Below, piece by piece: positions 7,762 through 16,804 of a stretch of 47,303 bases of DNA (the stretch's first letter is position 1; each line of letters opens with the position of its first letter). The position numbers and the translations under genes were made by a program. The stretch lies in the NCBI GenBank assembly GCA_030621085.1, contig JAUXIJ010000017.1, forward strand, positions 1-47,303. The letters run 5' to 3'. Below the pieces are notes generated by a model that worked only from the letters and a program-made list of their open reading frames with translations, was not told the origin of the DNA and did no database searches. Source of the stretch: Candidatus Cloacimonadota bacterium (lineage in GTDB: Bacteria > Cloacimonadota > Cloacimonadia > Cloacimonadales > TCS61).

Positions 7762-8856
7762 TTAAATTTTTTCTTCTGATTCCGTATCAAAAAAATGAGC
7801 TTTTTTCATATCGAGAGTAATTTTCATTTTTGCATCTATCTCAGGATATTTTTTGGGATCGAATCTGGCAGTGAGCCTGGAATTCTCAGTAGCCAGGAAG
7901 ACAATGAATTCATTACCCGTCGGCTCTACTACTTCACACAAGGCTTCTATCTTTTGCGGGAATTCTGCCATCTGGTCGAAAGCGGAATCGTAAATATCTT
8001 CGGGACGGATACCCATGATTACTTTTTTGCTAATGTATTTTTTAAGATAAGCAGTATCAGGTATCTTTACTTTGAAATCACTATTATCGAAGTATAGATC
8101 ACTCTTTTCTTCTAATATTTTTCCTTTGAACTTGTTTATGGCAGGACTGCCCACGAATCCAGCTACAAAAAGGTTTTGCGGATTGTTATAGATTTCCAGG
8201 GGACCAGCTGTCTGCTGGATAATACCGTCTTCCATTACCACCATTTTATCAGCCATGGTCATGGCTTCCACCTGGTCGTGGGTTACATAAATTATGGTTG
8301 TATTGAGTTTTTTGTGCAGTTTGATGATCTCTGCCCGCATCTGAACGCGCAGTTTAGCATCCAGGTTGGAAAGCGGTTCATCGAAGAGAAACACCTTGGG
8401 TTTTCGGACAATAGCTCTACCCAGTGCAACTCGCTGTCTCTGACCACCCGAAAGCTGTTTGGGCTTGCGATCCAGCAGGTCTTCGATCTCCAGTAATTCG
8501 GCAGATTCGTTCACGATCTTATCTATCTCTTCTTTGGGAAATTTTCTCAGTTTCAGAGCGAACGCCATATTGTCATAAACCGTCATATGCGGATAGAGGG
8601 CATAATTCTGGAAGACCATGGCAATATCACGGTCTTTGGGAAGCACATCGTTCACCTTTCTCTCACCGATGAATATCTCACCGCTGGTGATGGTTTCCAA
8701 TCCGGCTATCATTCTAAGTGTAGTGGTTTTGCCGCAGCCGGATGGACCTACCAATATTACAAATTCTTTATCTTCTGCTACGAAGTCTGCTTTCTTTACT
8801 GCCTGAAATCCGTTTTCAAATATCTTATCAATTTTTTTTACAATTACTTTTGCCAT
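7762..8856 (-). CDS. ABC transporter ATP-binding subunit, MalK/UgpC type
   Basis: 364 aa, the usual size for the MalK/MsmK/UgpC family that powers carbohydrate (ABC CUT1) import. The Walker A is GPSGCGKTT (37-45), the Q-loop VFQNYALYPH (81-90), the signature LSGGQRQR (135-142), Walker B VFLFDEP (155-161) and the H-loop His193 in VTHDQ. The C-terminal third (about 240-364) is the regulatory TOBE/OB-fold region of the family (MGIRPEDI). No permease or binding-protein genes are next to it, so it may be a shared ATPase serving transporters elsewhere. It is followed directly by the pilin-like gene. A TTGACA box lies 55 bases upstream of its ATG. Confidence 0.95.
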   Translation of the reverse strand: MAKVIVKKIDKIFENGFQAVKKADFVAEDKEFVILVGPSGCGKTTTLRMIAGLETITSGEIFIGERKVNDVLPKDRDIAMVFQNYALYPHMTVYDNMAFALKLRKFPKEEIDKIVNESAELLEIEDLLDRKPKQLSGGQRQRVALGRAIVRKPKVFLFDEPLSNLDAKLRVQMRAEIIKLHKKLNTTIIYVTHDQVEAMTMADKMVVMEDGIIQQTAGPLEIYNNPQNLFVAGFVGSPAINKFKGKILEEKSDLYFDNSDFKVKIPDTAYLKKYISKKVIMGIRPEDIYDSAFDQMAEFPQKIEALCEVVEPTGNEFIVFLATENSRLTARFDPKKYPEIDAKMKITLDMKKAHFFDTESEEKI

Positions 8857-8889
8857 ACATGTCCTTTGTGTTTTTTCTTATAAATTTAA

Positions 8890-8916
8890 TTTGTAGAATT
8901 ATTGGAATGTTGTCAA
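8890..8916 (-). promoter_or_regulatory. Candidate promoter of the malK-type gene
   Basis: On the minus strand TTGACA (complement of 8911-8916) is followed after 15 bases by TACAAA (complement of 8890-8895), 35-60 bases upstream of the ATG at 8856. The -35 is perfect while the -10 is weak. The same TTGACA position recurs before other genes here. Confidence 0.4.
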
Positions 8917-9008
8917 ATAAAATAAATAATCAATTATCTTTCGGAAAAATAAAAAGCGTATCAAAGCTGGGATTTTGTTATGAGAAATAGACGCAGGAAC
9001 GACACAAT

Positions 9009-9044
9009 TCCGTTCCAACGCAGGAGCATTGGAACGAGAGAATG
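9009..9044. repeat. Palindromic repeat copy B (3' of the C25 protease gene)
   Basis: CGTTCCAA ... TTGGAACG (8-bp arms, 10-base loop CGCAGGAGCA) with flanks TTC and AGAGAAT. It differs from copy C by one base over 36. It begins about 20 bases beyond the stop of the minus-strand gene that ends at 9064, in the transcribed 3' region. Confidence 0.85.
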
Positions 9045-9063
9045 GATCTGTCCTGTGAAATCA

Positions 9064-11649
9064 TTATTTCAGCAGGATCATCTTTTTTACTGGTGAATTT
9101 TCTACATTAACCTTATAAAAGTAGATACCTGAAGCTAAACCTTCTGCATTCCAACTAACTGCTGTCTGCCGTCTGCTAACGGTTATTTCATCAATTAATT
9201 GTCCTTTAATGTTGTAAATCTCTATATTTACTTTTTCAATGCTTACTGGTAAGTTATAATTAATAACCGTTAAAGGATTGAAAGGATTTGGGTAATTCTG
9301 TTTCAAAATGGAAGAATTTACCAGACAATTATCATCCGCATTACTTTCATAACTTACAGTAGCATAATAGATATCCCAATTATCATTTCTATCTGTCTGC
9401 CAAAAAACTGCTACGTCATCCTGGTAAGGACAGATATCCGGACTCATATCATTTCCCGGATCAGTAGAAATAATTGTTTCTTCCAAAAATTGTCCATTTT
9501 CAATAATTCGCAAATAAATATCATATTTAGTATCAACTCCTTTTCTTGCCCAGGCAATCCAGATCTTTCCATCTCCGGTTTTACAGATAGTTGGGTTTAC
9601 ATTAGTGTCATCATTATTTGTTACTTGTATTTCATCATTCCACAAGCCATTAAAGTTTCTACAATAAATATCGGTATTATAATCGCAAGTAGCTCGATAG
9701 AATAGCCACACAGTTCCTTGATCATCAACAACTGCTTCCGGTTCAAGAGAATTACAATCATTATCAGTAACCATATCAGGATATGACCAAACATCGTTTG
9801 AGTAAATCGAGTGATAGATATTTTTATAACCAGCAACATCCGATTCGAAGAAAAGATGCCCATTATTATCATCATCAAAGACTAAAACAGGATCATTTAT
9901 CATAGCCATATCTGAGACGATCTCTTCACCTGCATCCCATAGAGAATTTTCATATTTACTAAAATATATTGAACCACCTTCTATCGTCTCTTTTTTCCAG
10001 ACAACAAACACATTATCATCATTATCAACTGCTAACCTCGGTTCTACTTCATAACACATATTTTGCAGGTCAGGATCACTAATATTTATTGCCTGTGCCC
10101 AATTATAATCTGATGAAGACATAATATCGAAGTTACAAACATCATCAATATGATACTGTCGAAAGCTCTGCCAAACAGCCCAGATATTACTCCCATTAAA
10201 AATTATATCAGGGTGAAGATCCCAATACTCATCATAACCAACAGTTTCCGGCTCGCTCCAACTATTTCCATCATAGTTGCTTACGTATTGATCACTTCGA
10301 ACATATCTTCCGCTGTCCCATATCAACCAGAGATTACTATTTCCATCGATAGTGGAAACAGGATAACAATCCGTCATTGGGTGTGTGGTTACTTGTGAAA
10401 TTTGAATTTGATAATTATCTAATGGCGTAGGAATATTTTCCTGACCATTTTGAACAGAACAGACATTTTCTTGAATAATTAAAGTTGGGTCTCCCAATAT
10501 TGTTAATCCTTTCAAATATGAAGCATACCAATTCTGATTAAGAAAATAAACCAATGCATCGCCAATTGAAGAACCACCCGCCAGAGCAGAATAATATTCA
10601 TAGTATTCGATTCCGTAAGTAACTTTTGTACTACCTAAAGCAGCTAAACCATAATTTGAAGAATAAAGATACCAAGAACCGATATTGTTCAACTCAATAA
10701 AACGATCGTGCATACAACATACAAAAGTATAAAAGAATGCTTCCGGTAATGTTGAATACACGTCATAATTAAAGAAGGTTCCACCACCGGGTTGTTGGTT
10801 ATTGATCTTAAAGGTTGAACCCCATGGAGATGAATGTGCTGATAAATGAACGTGATAATAACCCTGTTGCAGGTAAGTTTTATAATTTTCAGCAGTAGTG
10901 ATATTATCATCTGTAATAATATCAACTACGGGATAAATAAGGTTCATGTTTTGTATGGAACCCCCAAGACCATCGTCAAAAAAACCTAAAGCCCGAAAAG
11001 GTAATGAGAGATTACCAGTTCTATAAGCGTGATTTTTTATAAAATAATTATTAATCATAGATGCTTCATCATCCCAGGTTAGACGAGAAGTATGCAATCT
11101 GCCAACCCATATTTCCGGACTTGTATTCCCTGTATGACTATCATAAATCCCGTTACCATCATTATCGAACCAATCTCCATTCATATCCATAAAGAACAGA
11201 TCTATTGGAAATTCCCAGGAAATATTCCCGCTTTCTTCATACCATGCTAAGGGAAGATTTCCAATAAAAACAACTCCCTGTAAGTCTGAATTAATATAGC
11301 TGTTTATCAATTCTGCTCTGATATCTTCTGCTGTTCCACCTGTAAATACTTCTAATTCAACTGAATAACCTTCATTTTCCAGATCAGCTATATAGATATT
11401 TGTTTGAGGTTCTATTTGAGGATAAAGAAAATTATTAACTATAACTTTTACTAATAGCTCCCTGTTTTTAGTTTCTTTTGAGCAATATACTGTTTCGATC
11501 TGTAGCGATCTTCCAAACTCTATCATTTGAGAATATTCCTGAAAGGTGATTGCTTCTCTATTTAAAGGATCAATATACTCTGATTTTGGAAGAGATTGAG
11601 TCCAAGCCAATTGATAAATAGTTAGAATAATAAAGATCATCTTTTTCAT
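9064..11649 (-). CDS. Secreted gingipain-like (C25 family) cysteine peptidase with propeller-like region and type IX sorting tail
   Basis: 861 aa with a signal peptide (residues 1-17). Residues about 75-400 match the Peptidase C25 fold: 'YYHVHLSAHSSPWGS' carries the catalytic-type His (about 272), 'TFVCCMHDRFIE' the candidate nucleophile (Cys312 by alignment with gingipain 'AC.NG.F'), followed by 'GLAALGSTKVTYG', 'SIGDALVYFLN' and 'ILGDPTLII'. Residues about 420-775 contain repeated units (YVSNYDGNSWSEP, CNFDIMSSSDYNW, SKYENSLWDAGEE, YSNDVWSYPDM, FNGLWNDEIQV) like BNR/Kelch-type propeller blades. The tail is 'KQNYPNPFNPLTVINYNLP ... SGIYFYKV ... KKMILLK'. A GAGGT ribosome site precedes the ATG. 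The usual 'HG' after the His and the Gly after the Cys are replaced, so activity is not certain. Confidence 0.85.
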   Translation of the reverse strand: MKKMIFIILTIYQLAWTQSLPKSEYIDPLNREAITFQEYSQMIEFGRSLQIETVYCSKETKNRELLVKVIVNNFLYPQIEPQTNIYIADLENEGYSVELEVFTGGTAEDIRAELINSYINSDLQGVVFIGNLPLAWYEESGNISWEFPIDLFFMDMNGDWFDNDGNGIYDSHTGNTSPEIWVGRLHTSRLTWDDEASMINNYFIKNHAYRTGNLSLPFRALGFFDDGLGGSIQNMNLIYPVVDIITDDNITTAENYKTYLQQGYYHVHLSAHSSPWGSTFKINNQQPGGGTFFNYDVYSTLPEAFFYTFVCCMHDRFIELNNIGSWYLYSSNYGLAALGSTKVTYGIEYYEYYSALAGGSSIGDALVYFLNQNWYASYLKGLTILGDPTLIIQENVCSVQNGQENIPTPLDNYQIQISQVTTHPMTDCYPVSTIDGNSNLWLIWDSGRYVRSDQYVSNYDGNSWSEPETVGYDEYWDLHPDIIFNGSNIWAVWQSFRQYHIDDVCNFDIMSSSDYNWAQAINISDPDLQNMCYEVEPRLAVDNDDNVFVVWKKETIEGGSIYFSKYENSLWDAGEEIVSDMAMINDPVLVFDDDNNGHLFFESDVAGYKNIYHSIYSNDVWSYPDMVTDNDCNSLEPEAVVDDQGTVWLFYRATCDYNTDIYCRNFNGLWNDEIQVTNNDDTNVNPTICKTGDGKIWIAWARKGVDTKYDIYLRIIENGQFLEETIISTDPGNDMSPDICPYQDDVAVFWQTDRNDNWDIYYATVSYESNADDNCLVNSSILKQNYPNPFNPLTVINYNLPVSIEKVNIEIYNIKGQLIDEITVSRRQTAVSWNAEGLASGIYFYKVNVENSPVKKMILLK

Positions 11650-11754
11650 AATTATTACCTCATTTTTTATACTCGAATAATTATTTTTTCAATATTTATG
11701 TCAATTTTTATTGTTTTGTAAAAAGTTTTTACTTATGTGAGTTGGGCATAATTT

Positions 11755-11790
11755 TCCGTTCCAACGCAGGAGCACTGGAACGAGAGAATT
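11755..11790. repeat. Palindromic repeat copy C (3' of the VWA gene)
   Basis: CGTTCCA ... TGGAACG (7-bp arms) in the same 36-base unit as copy B, with a single difference. It begins 28 bases beyond the stop of the gene that ends at 11819, the same placement and orientation as copy B has relative to its gene. Confidence 0.85.
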
Positions 11791-11818
11791 AGTATATTTT
11801 ACCGCAATTTTGAAAGTC

Positions 11819-13732
11819 CTACGTCCTCTCTTCTTTCTTCACAATGAGCATTTCCAGTATGAAAAGGATCAATACAAAAATTAGCAGGTATTTCCACAAT
11901 TCAAAACCGTAGCGGGATTGCAGTACTTCATTCTCCCAGTTTTTTCCAAGAAGGTGAATGTTTTTGATTTGAACTTTTTGCAGTTGGGTATAATCACTTT
12001 CATTGTAATTCAAATTCACAGCAAAGTTAGCGGTTTCGGTTTTATAAATTCCCGTTTTATAGGGTTTATAATTTGGTCTATTTATTTGTATAGAAGTGCC
12101 ATCGGGCAGTTCAAGCATACCCTCATTCAACCGGAATGATTTTCCTATGTTGATATGGGATGTACTCTTTGTACTACCGGATGTGAACACCAGCGAATTG
12201 TAGGCAAAAACCGGAAAGGCAGGATCGAGCAAGAACGGACTCTGCAGGCTTTCAACATCGAACAACCACAGGCAGGAGCCTTTGTTTTCCAGAGCCAGCG
12301 GATGCTCTTTTGTGCTTAGCAGCACGTTCGATCTCGCTTTCACTTTCCAGGTATCGTTAATACCGATCGCTTTCACTTTTTTCAGGAGAGTGGTAACAGG
12401 ATGATATTTATTAGCATAGTTAATGTTCGATGTTTTCGTATTGTGCACAAAATCGTGGAAATCAGCTTTAAATGCAGTTCCAAGACAAGATCTCCAATCC
12501 TGCGAAAGCTGTCTGTCAGTCAGAAATAGAATTCCCTTTTGTTGTTGATTCATTTTATCCAAGATAAATTTCAGTTTTTCGGAAAGATGTCTCTTTTTAT
12601 AAATAATGATGTTATCATATTTCTGTAGAGATTCAAAATTGTAAGAATTCTCATCGGTAAGAAAATCAATTTCTCCTGCGTAAATTTCCAATATCGTTTC
12701 CATTACTAGCGGAAGTCTTGATTCATCTGATAAGACAGCAACTTCGGGTTCCGGATTATATTCAAAGCAAAAATAGTTCCTGTTGTCGTAAGTCTGACGT
12801 TCGTTCTTCACTTCCACATAACCGGAGTGCCAGCCCGCATTTTCCAGGTTTATTGTGAATACTTCTGTTTTGCGTTGTTTCGGTTGCAGGTCGGTTATTT
12901 TTTCCGCTACCGTATTGCCATCTAAAAAAAGTTTGTAAATCACATCTTGCTGATTTCTGGCAGAGTGATTCACTAGTTCTAAAGTTATTTTCTTCTCCAG
13001 GTTCCTTTTTACAATTTCATTGGAAATGACCACATTCTGACAACTGATATTGTATCTTTCGCTAGTTTGGGAAGCAGGAATGAAAAATGTAGGAACTACC
13101 ATTTTTTCGGGAAGCTGTTCTGCCTGTAGATCTGTGATGAAATAAATTTCTTTATTGGGTAGATGCACTTCATCCAGTTTGGATTCTGCTTCCTGCAGTA
13201 CATCAATAAATGGAATGGCAATAGGAATAATATCTATATTATTTATCAGGTCTTGCGGTAACCTGCCAAAACGGATATTTCCATTGATCTTATTCCAGTT
13301 CTCACTTAATGTTAAAAGTATCACTTGGTCATTTTCAGAGATCAGTTCATTGATGATTAATAATTTCTGTTTTGCTTTTTCCAGTTCGGTTTGAGTATCT
13401 ACCAGGTAGTTCATGCTGTAGGAATTATCAACAATGATAGCCAACCCGGTTTTGGGGTGGAGTTTGCTGCTCTTCAAAATAGGAGCTTTAATTGCCGGGC
13501 GTGAAATAGCCAGTATCGTAAAGAGAATTATCATGATCCTGATGAGCAGCAAAAGCAGGTTCTTGATATTGATCTTTTTGCGCTGTTTCTGCTGACTTTC
13601 TTTAATGAAACGGATAGAACTGAAAACAATACGATGCGGTTTCTTCCTGGCAAAAAGATAAATTAAAACAGGCAGGATAATAACAGATGAGAGAACTAAA
13701 ATCCCCGAATTTAAAAACGATATACCGAACAT
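11819..13732 (-). CDS. BatA-like membrane protein with VWA domain
   Basis: 637 aa. The N-terminal BatA-type module has two membrane helices (about 5-27 and 57-77) separated by basic 'KKPHRIVFSSIRFIKESQQK'. A von Willebrand factor A domain follows with the MIDAS motif DNSYS (Asp102, Ser104, Ser106) and 'EIYFITDLQAEQLP'. A long extracytoplasmic beta-rich region then leads to a final membrane helix (about 610-630, YLLIFVLILFILEMLIV) and basic end. BatA-type proteins normally work with a MoxR AAA+ ATPase and BatB, but neither is in the window. It probably sits at the end of the yggS-plsY-GNAT operon, 65 bases after the GNAT-like gene. The exact role is unknown. Confidence 0.85.
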   Translation of the reverse strand: MFGISFLNSGILVLSSVIILPVLIYLFARKKPHRIVFSSIRFIKESQQKQRKKINIKNLLLLLIRIMIILFTILAISRPAIKAPILKSSKLHPKTGLAIIVDNSYSMNYLVDTQTELEKAKQKLLIINELISENDQVILLTLSENWNKINGNIRFGRLPQDLINNIDIIPIAIPFIDVLQEAESKLDEVHLPNKEIYFITDLQAEQLPEKMVVPTFFIPASQTSERYNISCQNVVISNEIVKRNLEKKITLELVNHSARNQQDVIYKLFLDGNTVAEKITDLQPKQRKTEVFTINLENAGWHSGYVEVKNERQTYDNRNYFCFEYNPEPEVAVLSDESRLPLVMETILEIYAGEIDFLTDENSYNFESLQKYDNIIIYKKRHLSEKLKFILDKMNQQQKGILFLTDRQLSQDWRSCLGTAFKADFHDFVHNTKTSNINYANKYHPVTTLLKKVKAIGINDTWKVKARSNVLLSTKEHPLALENKGSCLWLFDVESLQSPFLLDPAFPVFAYNSLVFTSGSTKSTSHINIGKSFRLNEGMLELPDGTSIQINRPNYKPYKTGIYKTETANFAVNLNYNESDYTQLQKVQIKNIHLLGKNWENEVLQSRYGFELWKYLLIFVLILFILEMLIVKKEERT

Positions 13733-13797
13733 TTTTCTTTTATATTTTTATTCTGCAAGATAGATAGACGCAGCAGAAAATTTTTGCATTAAACAAA

Positions 13798-14928
13798 TCA
13801 AGTTATCTTCTTATCCATAATCCTGTATGTTTTATGAACCCAGCCGCCTAGATTGGTAGCGATGCGGTTCATCATTAAATTATTTTCCAATATCCAGGAC
13901 ATCTCGGCTTCTTTGATATTAAGCTTTTTATGTTCATTGGCAATTTGGAAGTTTCTGGTGTAGAATACAGTATCAATACCGCGATTCTGGTATTCTTTGA
14001 TCACACCCAAAGTGATGATGCGCAATCTGGTGATCTTATTCCTGCCAAACAGCAAGTGGAAAATTCCGAAAGGAAAGAGTCGACCTTTCATCTTCTTCAA
14101 TATTTGGTTATAATCGGGTAGAGCTGTATAAAATCCAGCGGGTTTACCTTCCACAAAAGCCAGGTAGAAAAATTCAGGTCTCACCAGGTCGATCACGGAA
14201 TCGATCAGATGAAAAAATTCCTTCTTGGTCATCGGAACAAAACCCCAATTTCTTTCCCAGGCTTGAGTATAGACTGAGAATACGATTTCCAAATCTTTTC
14301 GCAACTCTTTTTTGTTTTTGGAAGATAGCTCACGAACTGTAAAACGACCTCTTTTTTGTAGTCTTTCAGTAATTTTTTGTAAGCGGTCTGGTGTTGGTCT
14401 TTTTGGAATCAAATAAGCCAGAAGGTCCATTTCTTTTGATAAACCTGCTTTTTCTAAAAGTTCAAGATAGTACTTATGATTGTGTGTCATCAAGATGAAA
14501 GGCGGGGAATCAAAACCATCTACCAGCAGACCACATTCATCATTAGTAGAAAAATTCATCGGTCCGCGTAGCGTATCCATACCTTTTTCTTTTAGCCAAT
14601 CATAAGCAGCTTGAACCAGTTTATCGGCAACTTCCTGATCATTAATGGATTCAAAGAAACCAAAAAAGCCGACTTCATCTTCATGGAATTTATTGTGTTG
14701 GGTATTGGTGTGAGCAGAGATGCGTCCTGCTGTTTTACCATCCTTCAGGGCAAGAAAAAGCTGTACTTCCGAATGTTCATAATAAGGATTTTTCTTCGGA
14801 TCGAAAAAGTTTTTTTGATCCATGATGAGCGGAGCCACCCAATGCGGATCGTTTTTGTAAAGCTTGAAGGGAAGCATGATGAACTGTTTCAATTCTTTTT
14901 TGGTTTGAACCGGTATTATTTTAATCAT
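13798..14928 (-). CDS. GNAT-fold acyltransferase-like protein (paralogue 1)
   Basis: 376 aa, cytosolic, without signal peptide. It begins 'IIPVQTKKELKQFIMLPFKLYKNDPHWVAPL', which is typical of a family of large GNAT-like proteins found in FCB and other bacteria. 'LGVIKEYQNRGIDTVFY' (about 310-326) resembles the acetyl-CoA loop (Q/RxxGxG/A) of GNAT enzymes, and 'EMSWILENNLMMNRIATNLGG' is the typical end of the fold. It shares its layout with the upstream neighbour (FFGFFESINDQE, MDTLRGPMNFSTND, WGFVPMTKKEF against GFFGQFECIDDE, MDTIRGPQNLPVND, YGFVPFTQEEF). The substrate is unknown. Only 3 bases separate it from the neighbour's stop codon, so the pair is one transcript. Confidence 0.8.
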   Translation of the reverse strand: MIKIIPVQTKKELKQFIMLPFKLYKNDPHWVAPLIMDQKNFFDPKKNPYYEHSEVQLFLALKDGKTAGRISAHTNTQHNKFHEDEVGFFGFFESINDQEVADKLVQAAYDWLKEKGMDTLRGPMNFSTNDECGLLVDGFDSPPFILMTHNHKYYLELLEKAGLSKEMDLLAYLIPKRPTPDRLQKITERLQKRGRFTVRELSSKNKKELRKDLEIVFSVYTQAWERNWGFVPMTKKEFFHLIDSVIDLVRPEFFYLAFVEGKPAGFYTALPDYNQILKKMKGRLFPFGIFHLLFGRNKITRLRIITLGVIKEYQNRGIDTVFYTRNFQIANEHKKLNIKEAEMSWILENNLMMNRIATNLGGWVHKTYRIMDKKIT

Positions 14929-14931
14929 GAT

Positions 14932-16113
14932 CTATCCAATCTCCTTTTCATAAATGGTATAAGTTTTAGAATCTTCAGATCCCATCATTTCTATTAATCT
15001 GATTGTTAAAGTATTGTCTTCCAATACCCAGCCCATATCACAGTATTCATACCTAGTTCTGGTGTAAAGTTTCTGCTTCCATAGCATTATCCCGTCCAAC
15101 CCTAGGCGGCGAAATTTAGGTTTCACTCCCAGATAGCCCAAACGAAAACCTTTGGTTCGTTTGGCTCCCAGTATCAGCTTAATTGCACGGATCAATTCGA
15201 GGTGTCTAAAGTTCCCGATACGTTTCAGTTTTTCCGATACATTGGGTATACCTCCGAAAAAAGCTGCAGCTTCACCCTTTATATAAAGGAAAATGAATAA
15301 TTTTTTATCCATGATAAGCAACATGTCATCAATGATCTGGTCGAACTCTTCCTGCGTGAAGGGAACAAATCCATAGTTTTCACTCCAGGCAGAGTTATAT
15401 ATCTCCAGCATTTCCTTTTTGCGAACATCCAGCGGCTTATCACCCCATTCTTCCACGGTCACGCTATAGCGATCAATTATCTTCTGACCCAAACGCAGTA
15501 GCTTATCTTCCATAGGACGGGCAGGTTTCACTTCCCACGATTTTACGCGTTTCACAGCATTAAATCCCACCTTTTCTATAAGTGTGGAATAATAAGGTTT
15601 ATTGTAATGATAATACATCACAGACCGGGAATCGAAGCCTTTTGTCAGGAATCCGGGTGTTGCATCATTTACCGGAAGATTCTGTGGACCACGTATTGTA
15701 TCCATGCCCAGATCTTTCAGGAATTCTGTTGCTGCTTCCATCAGGATGCTTGCTGCCGATTCATCATCGATACACTCGAACTGACCAAAGAAACCGGTCT
15801 TTTCATTCCAATGCTGGTTATGACGATGATTTACAAAAGCGTTGCAGCGACCAATAATCTCACCGTCTTTTATTGCCATAAAAAAGCGCATGATCGCATG
15901 TTTAAAAAAAAGATTTCTTGGCTCAAAAAACCCGGTCATGTCAATGAGCTTAAATCCATGATATTCATAATCTAAAAGTGGAATATACTGAGGGTCTTTT
16001 TTATAAAGCTTCCAGTGGAAATCTACAAATTTCTTTAACAGCTTACGTTCTTCTTTGGATTCATTTCCGAATGCAATTAATTCGATACCATTGTGTTGGG
16101 TTTTCTCGATCAT
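14932..16113 (-). CDS. GNAT-fold acyltransferase-like protein (paralogue 2)
   Basis: 393 aa, the first gene of the tandem pair. The motif block 'GFFGQFECIDDESAAS', 'MDTIRGPQNLPVNDATPG', 'YGFVPFTQEEFDQ' and the acetyl-CoA-loop-like 'LGVKPKFRRLGLDGIM' (about 328-343) are shared with the next gene, followed by 'MGWVLEDNTLTIRLIEMMG'. The two proteins are clearly paralogous yet quite diverged. The gene lies 64 bases after plsY in what looks like a yggS-plsY-GNAT-GNAT operon, so a link to lipid or acyl metabolism is possible, but that is inference from context alone. Confidence 0.8.
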   Translation of the reverse strand: MIEKTQHNGIELIAFGNESKEERKLLKKFVDFHWKLYKKDPQYIPLLDYEYHGFKLIDMTGFFEPRNLFFKHAIMRFFMAIKDGEIIGRCNAFVNHRHNQHWNEKTGFFGQFECIDDESAASILMEAATEFLKDLGMDTIRGPQNLPVNDATPGFLTKGFDSRSVMYYHYNKPYYSTLIEKVGFNAVKRVKSWEVKPARPMEDKLLRLGQKIIDRYSVTVEEWGDKPLDVRKKEMLEIYNSAWSENYGFVPFTQEEFDQIIDDMLLIMDKKLFIFLYIKGEAAAFFGGIPNVSEKLKRIGNFRHLELIRAIKLILGAKRTKGFRLGYLGVKPKFRRLGLDGIMLWKQKLYTRTRYEYCDMGWVLEDNTLTIRLIEMMGSEDSKTYTIYEKEIG

Positions 16114-16177
16114 TCCCTGCCTTCCTTAATTAGTACTGTATTCGTTCAGTTTTGTTTGTTATTTGAAATAAATTGCA

Positions 16178-16792
16178 TTATATCTCTCCTAACTTTTTTG
16201 AAACAAAGAAATTAATTATTCCCATTAAAATAGCTACAATGAACATTTTTCCCAGGAAGACCGGATCACGAACAAAGAAAAAATTTATTAATGGCGGTAA
16301 TAATACAATCATATACTGAGCAAAGCGGATCTGTTTGAAGAAAATCACGATAATAAGTGATAATGTTGCGATAATTATCATAGGCCACAGCATAAAAAAT
16401 GTAACGAATCCGATATAAGTAAAAATTCCTCTACCACCTTTGAAACGATGTGTTAACGGCAGGCAATGTCCGATCACCGCAGCAAATCCCAAGATCAGCA
16501 GGTGGTTTTCGGTTCCGATATTTTCTCCGATCAACTCTATAATTACCGGGTAATTTAGAAGATATTTTAATAGAAACAAGTAAAAGAACATTTTACCAAA
16601 ATCGATGATTCCCGTAAATATGCCTAATTTTTTGTCTATATTCCTATAAATATTTTGTGTGTCCGGATGCCCGGTTCCAACCTTATAAATATTCATGCTC
16701 TTGTAAGATTTCGTTATCAGCTTTGCCGTAGAAAAACAGCCCAGAAAATAGGAAATAATCAGTAAGGTTATAAATGCAATTATAGTTATCAT
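16178..16792 (-). CDS. plsY: PlsY-like glycerol-3-phosphate acyltransferase (divergent)
   Basis: A 204-aa integral membrane protein with five or more hydrophobic helices, the size of PlsY, which transfers acyl groups from acyl-phosphate to glycerol-3-phosphate in phospholipid synthesis. The best match is 'IGHCLPLTHRFKGGRGIFTYIG' at 107-128, corresponding to the family's 'GH..P...FkGGKGvAT..G'. The opening 'YFLGCFSTAKLI' and the second motif also fit, but the usual 'GSGN.GATN' is 'GTGHPDTQN' (39-47) and 'D..KG' is 'DFGKM' (64-68). It starts 12 bases after yggS. The fold assignment is good; because the GSGN-type motif is altered, a changed substrate or reduced activity is possible. Confidence 0.75.
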   Translation of the reverse strand: MITIIAFITLLIISYFLGCFSTAKLITKSYKSMNIYKVGTGHPDTQNIYRNIDKKLGIFTGIIDFGKMFFYLFLLKYLLNYPVIIELIGENIGTENHLLILGFAAVIGHCLPLTHRFKGGRGIFTYIGFVTFFMLWPMIIIATLSLIIVIFFKQIRFAQYMIVLLPPLINFFFVRDPVFLGKMFIVAILMGIINFFVSKKLGEI

Positions 16793-16804
16793 AAATTCTC
16801 CAGT

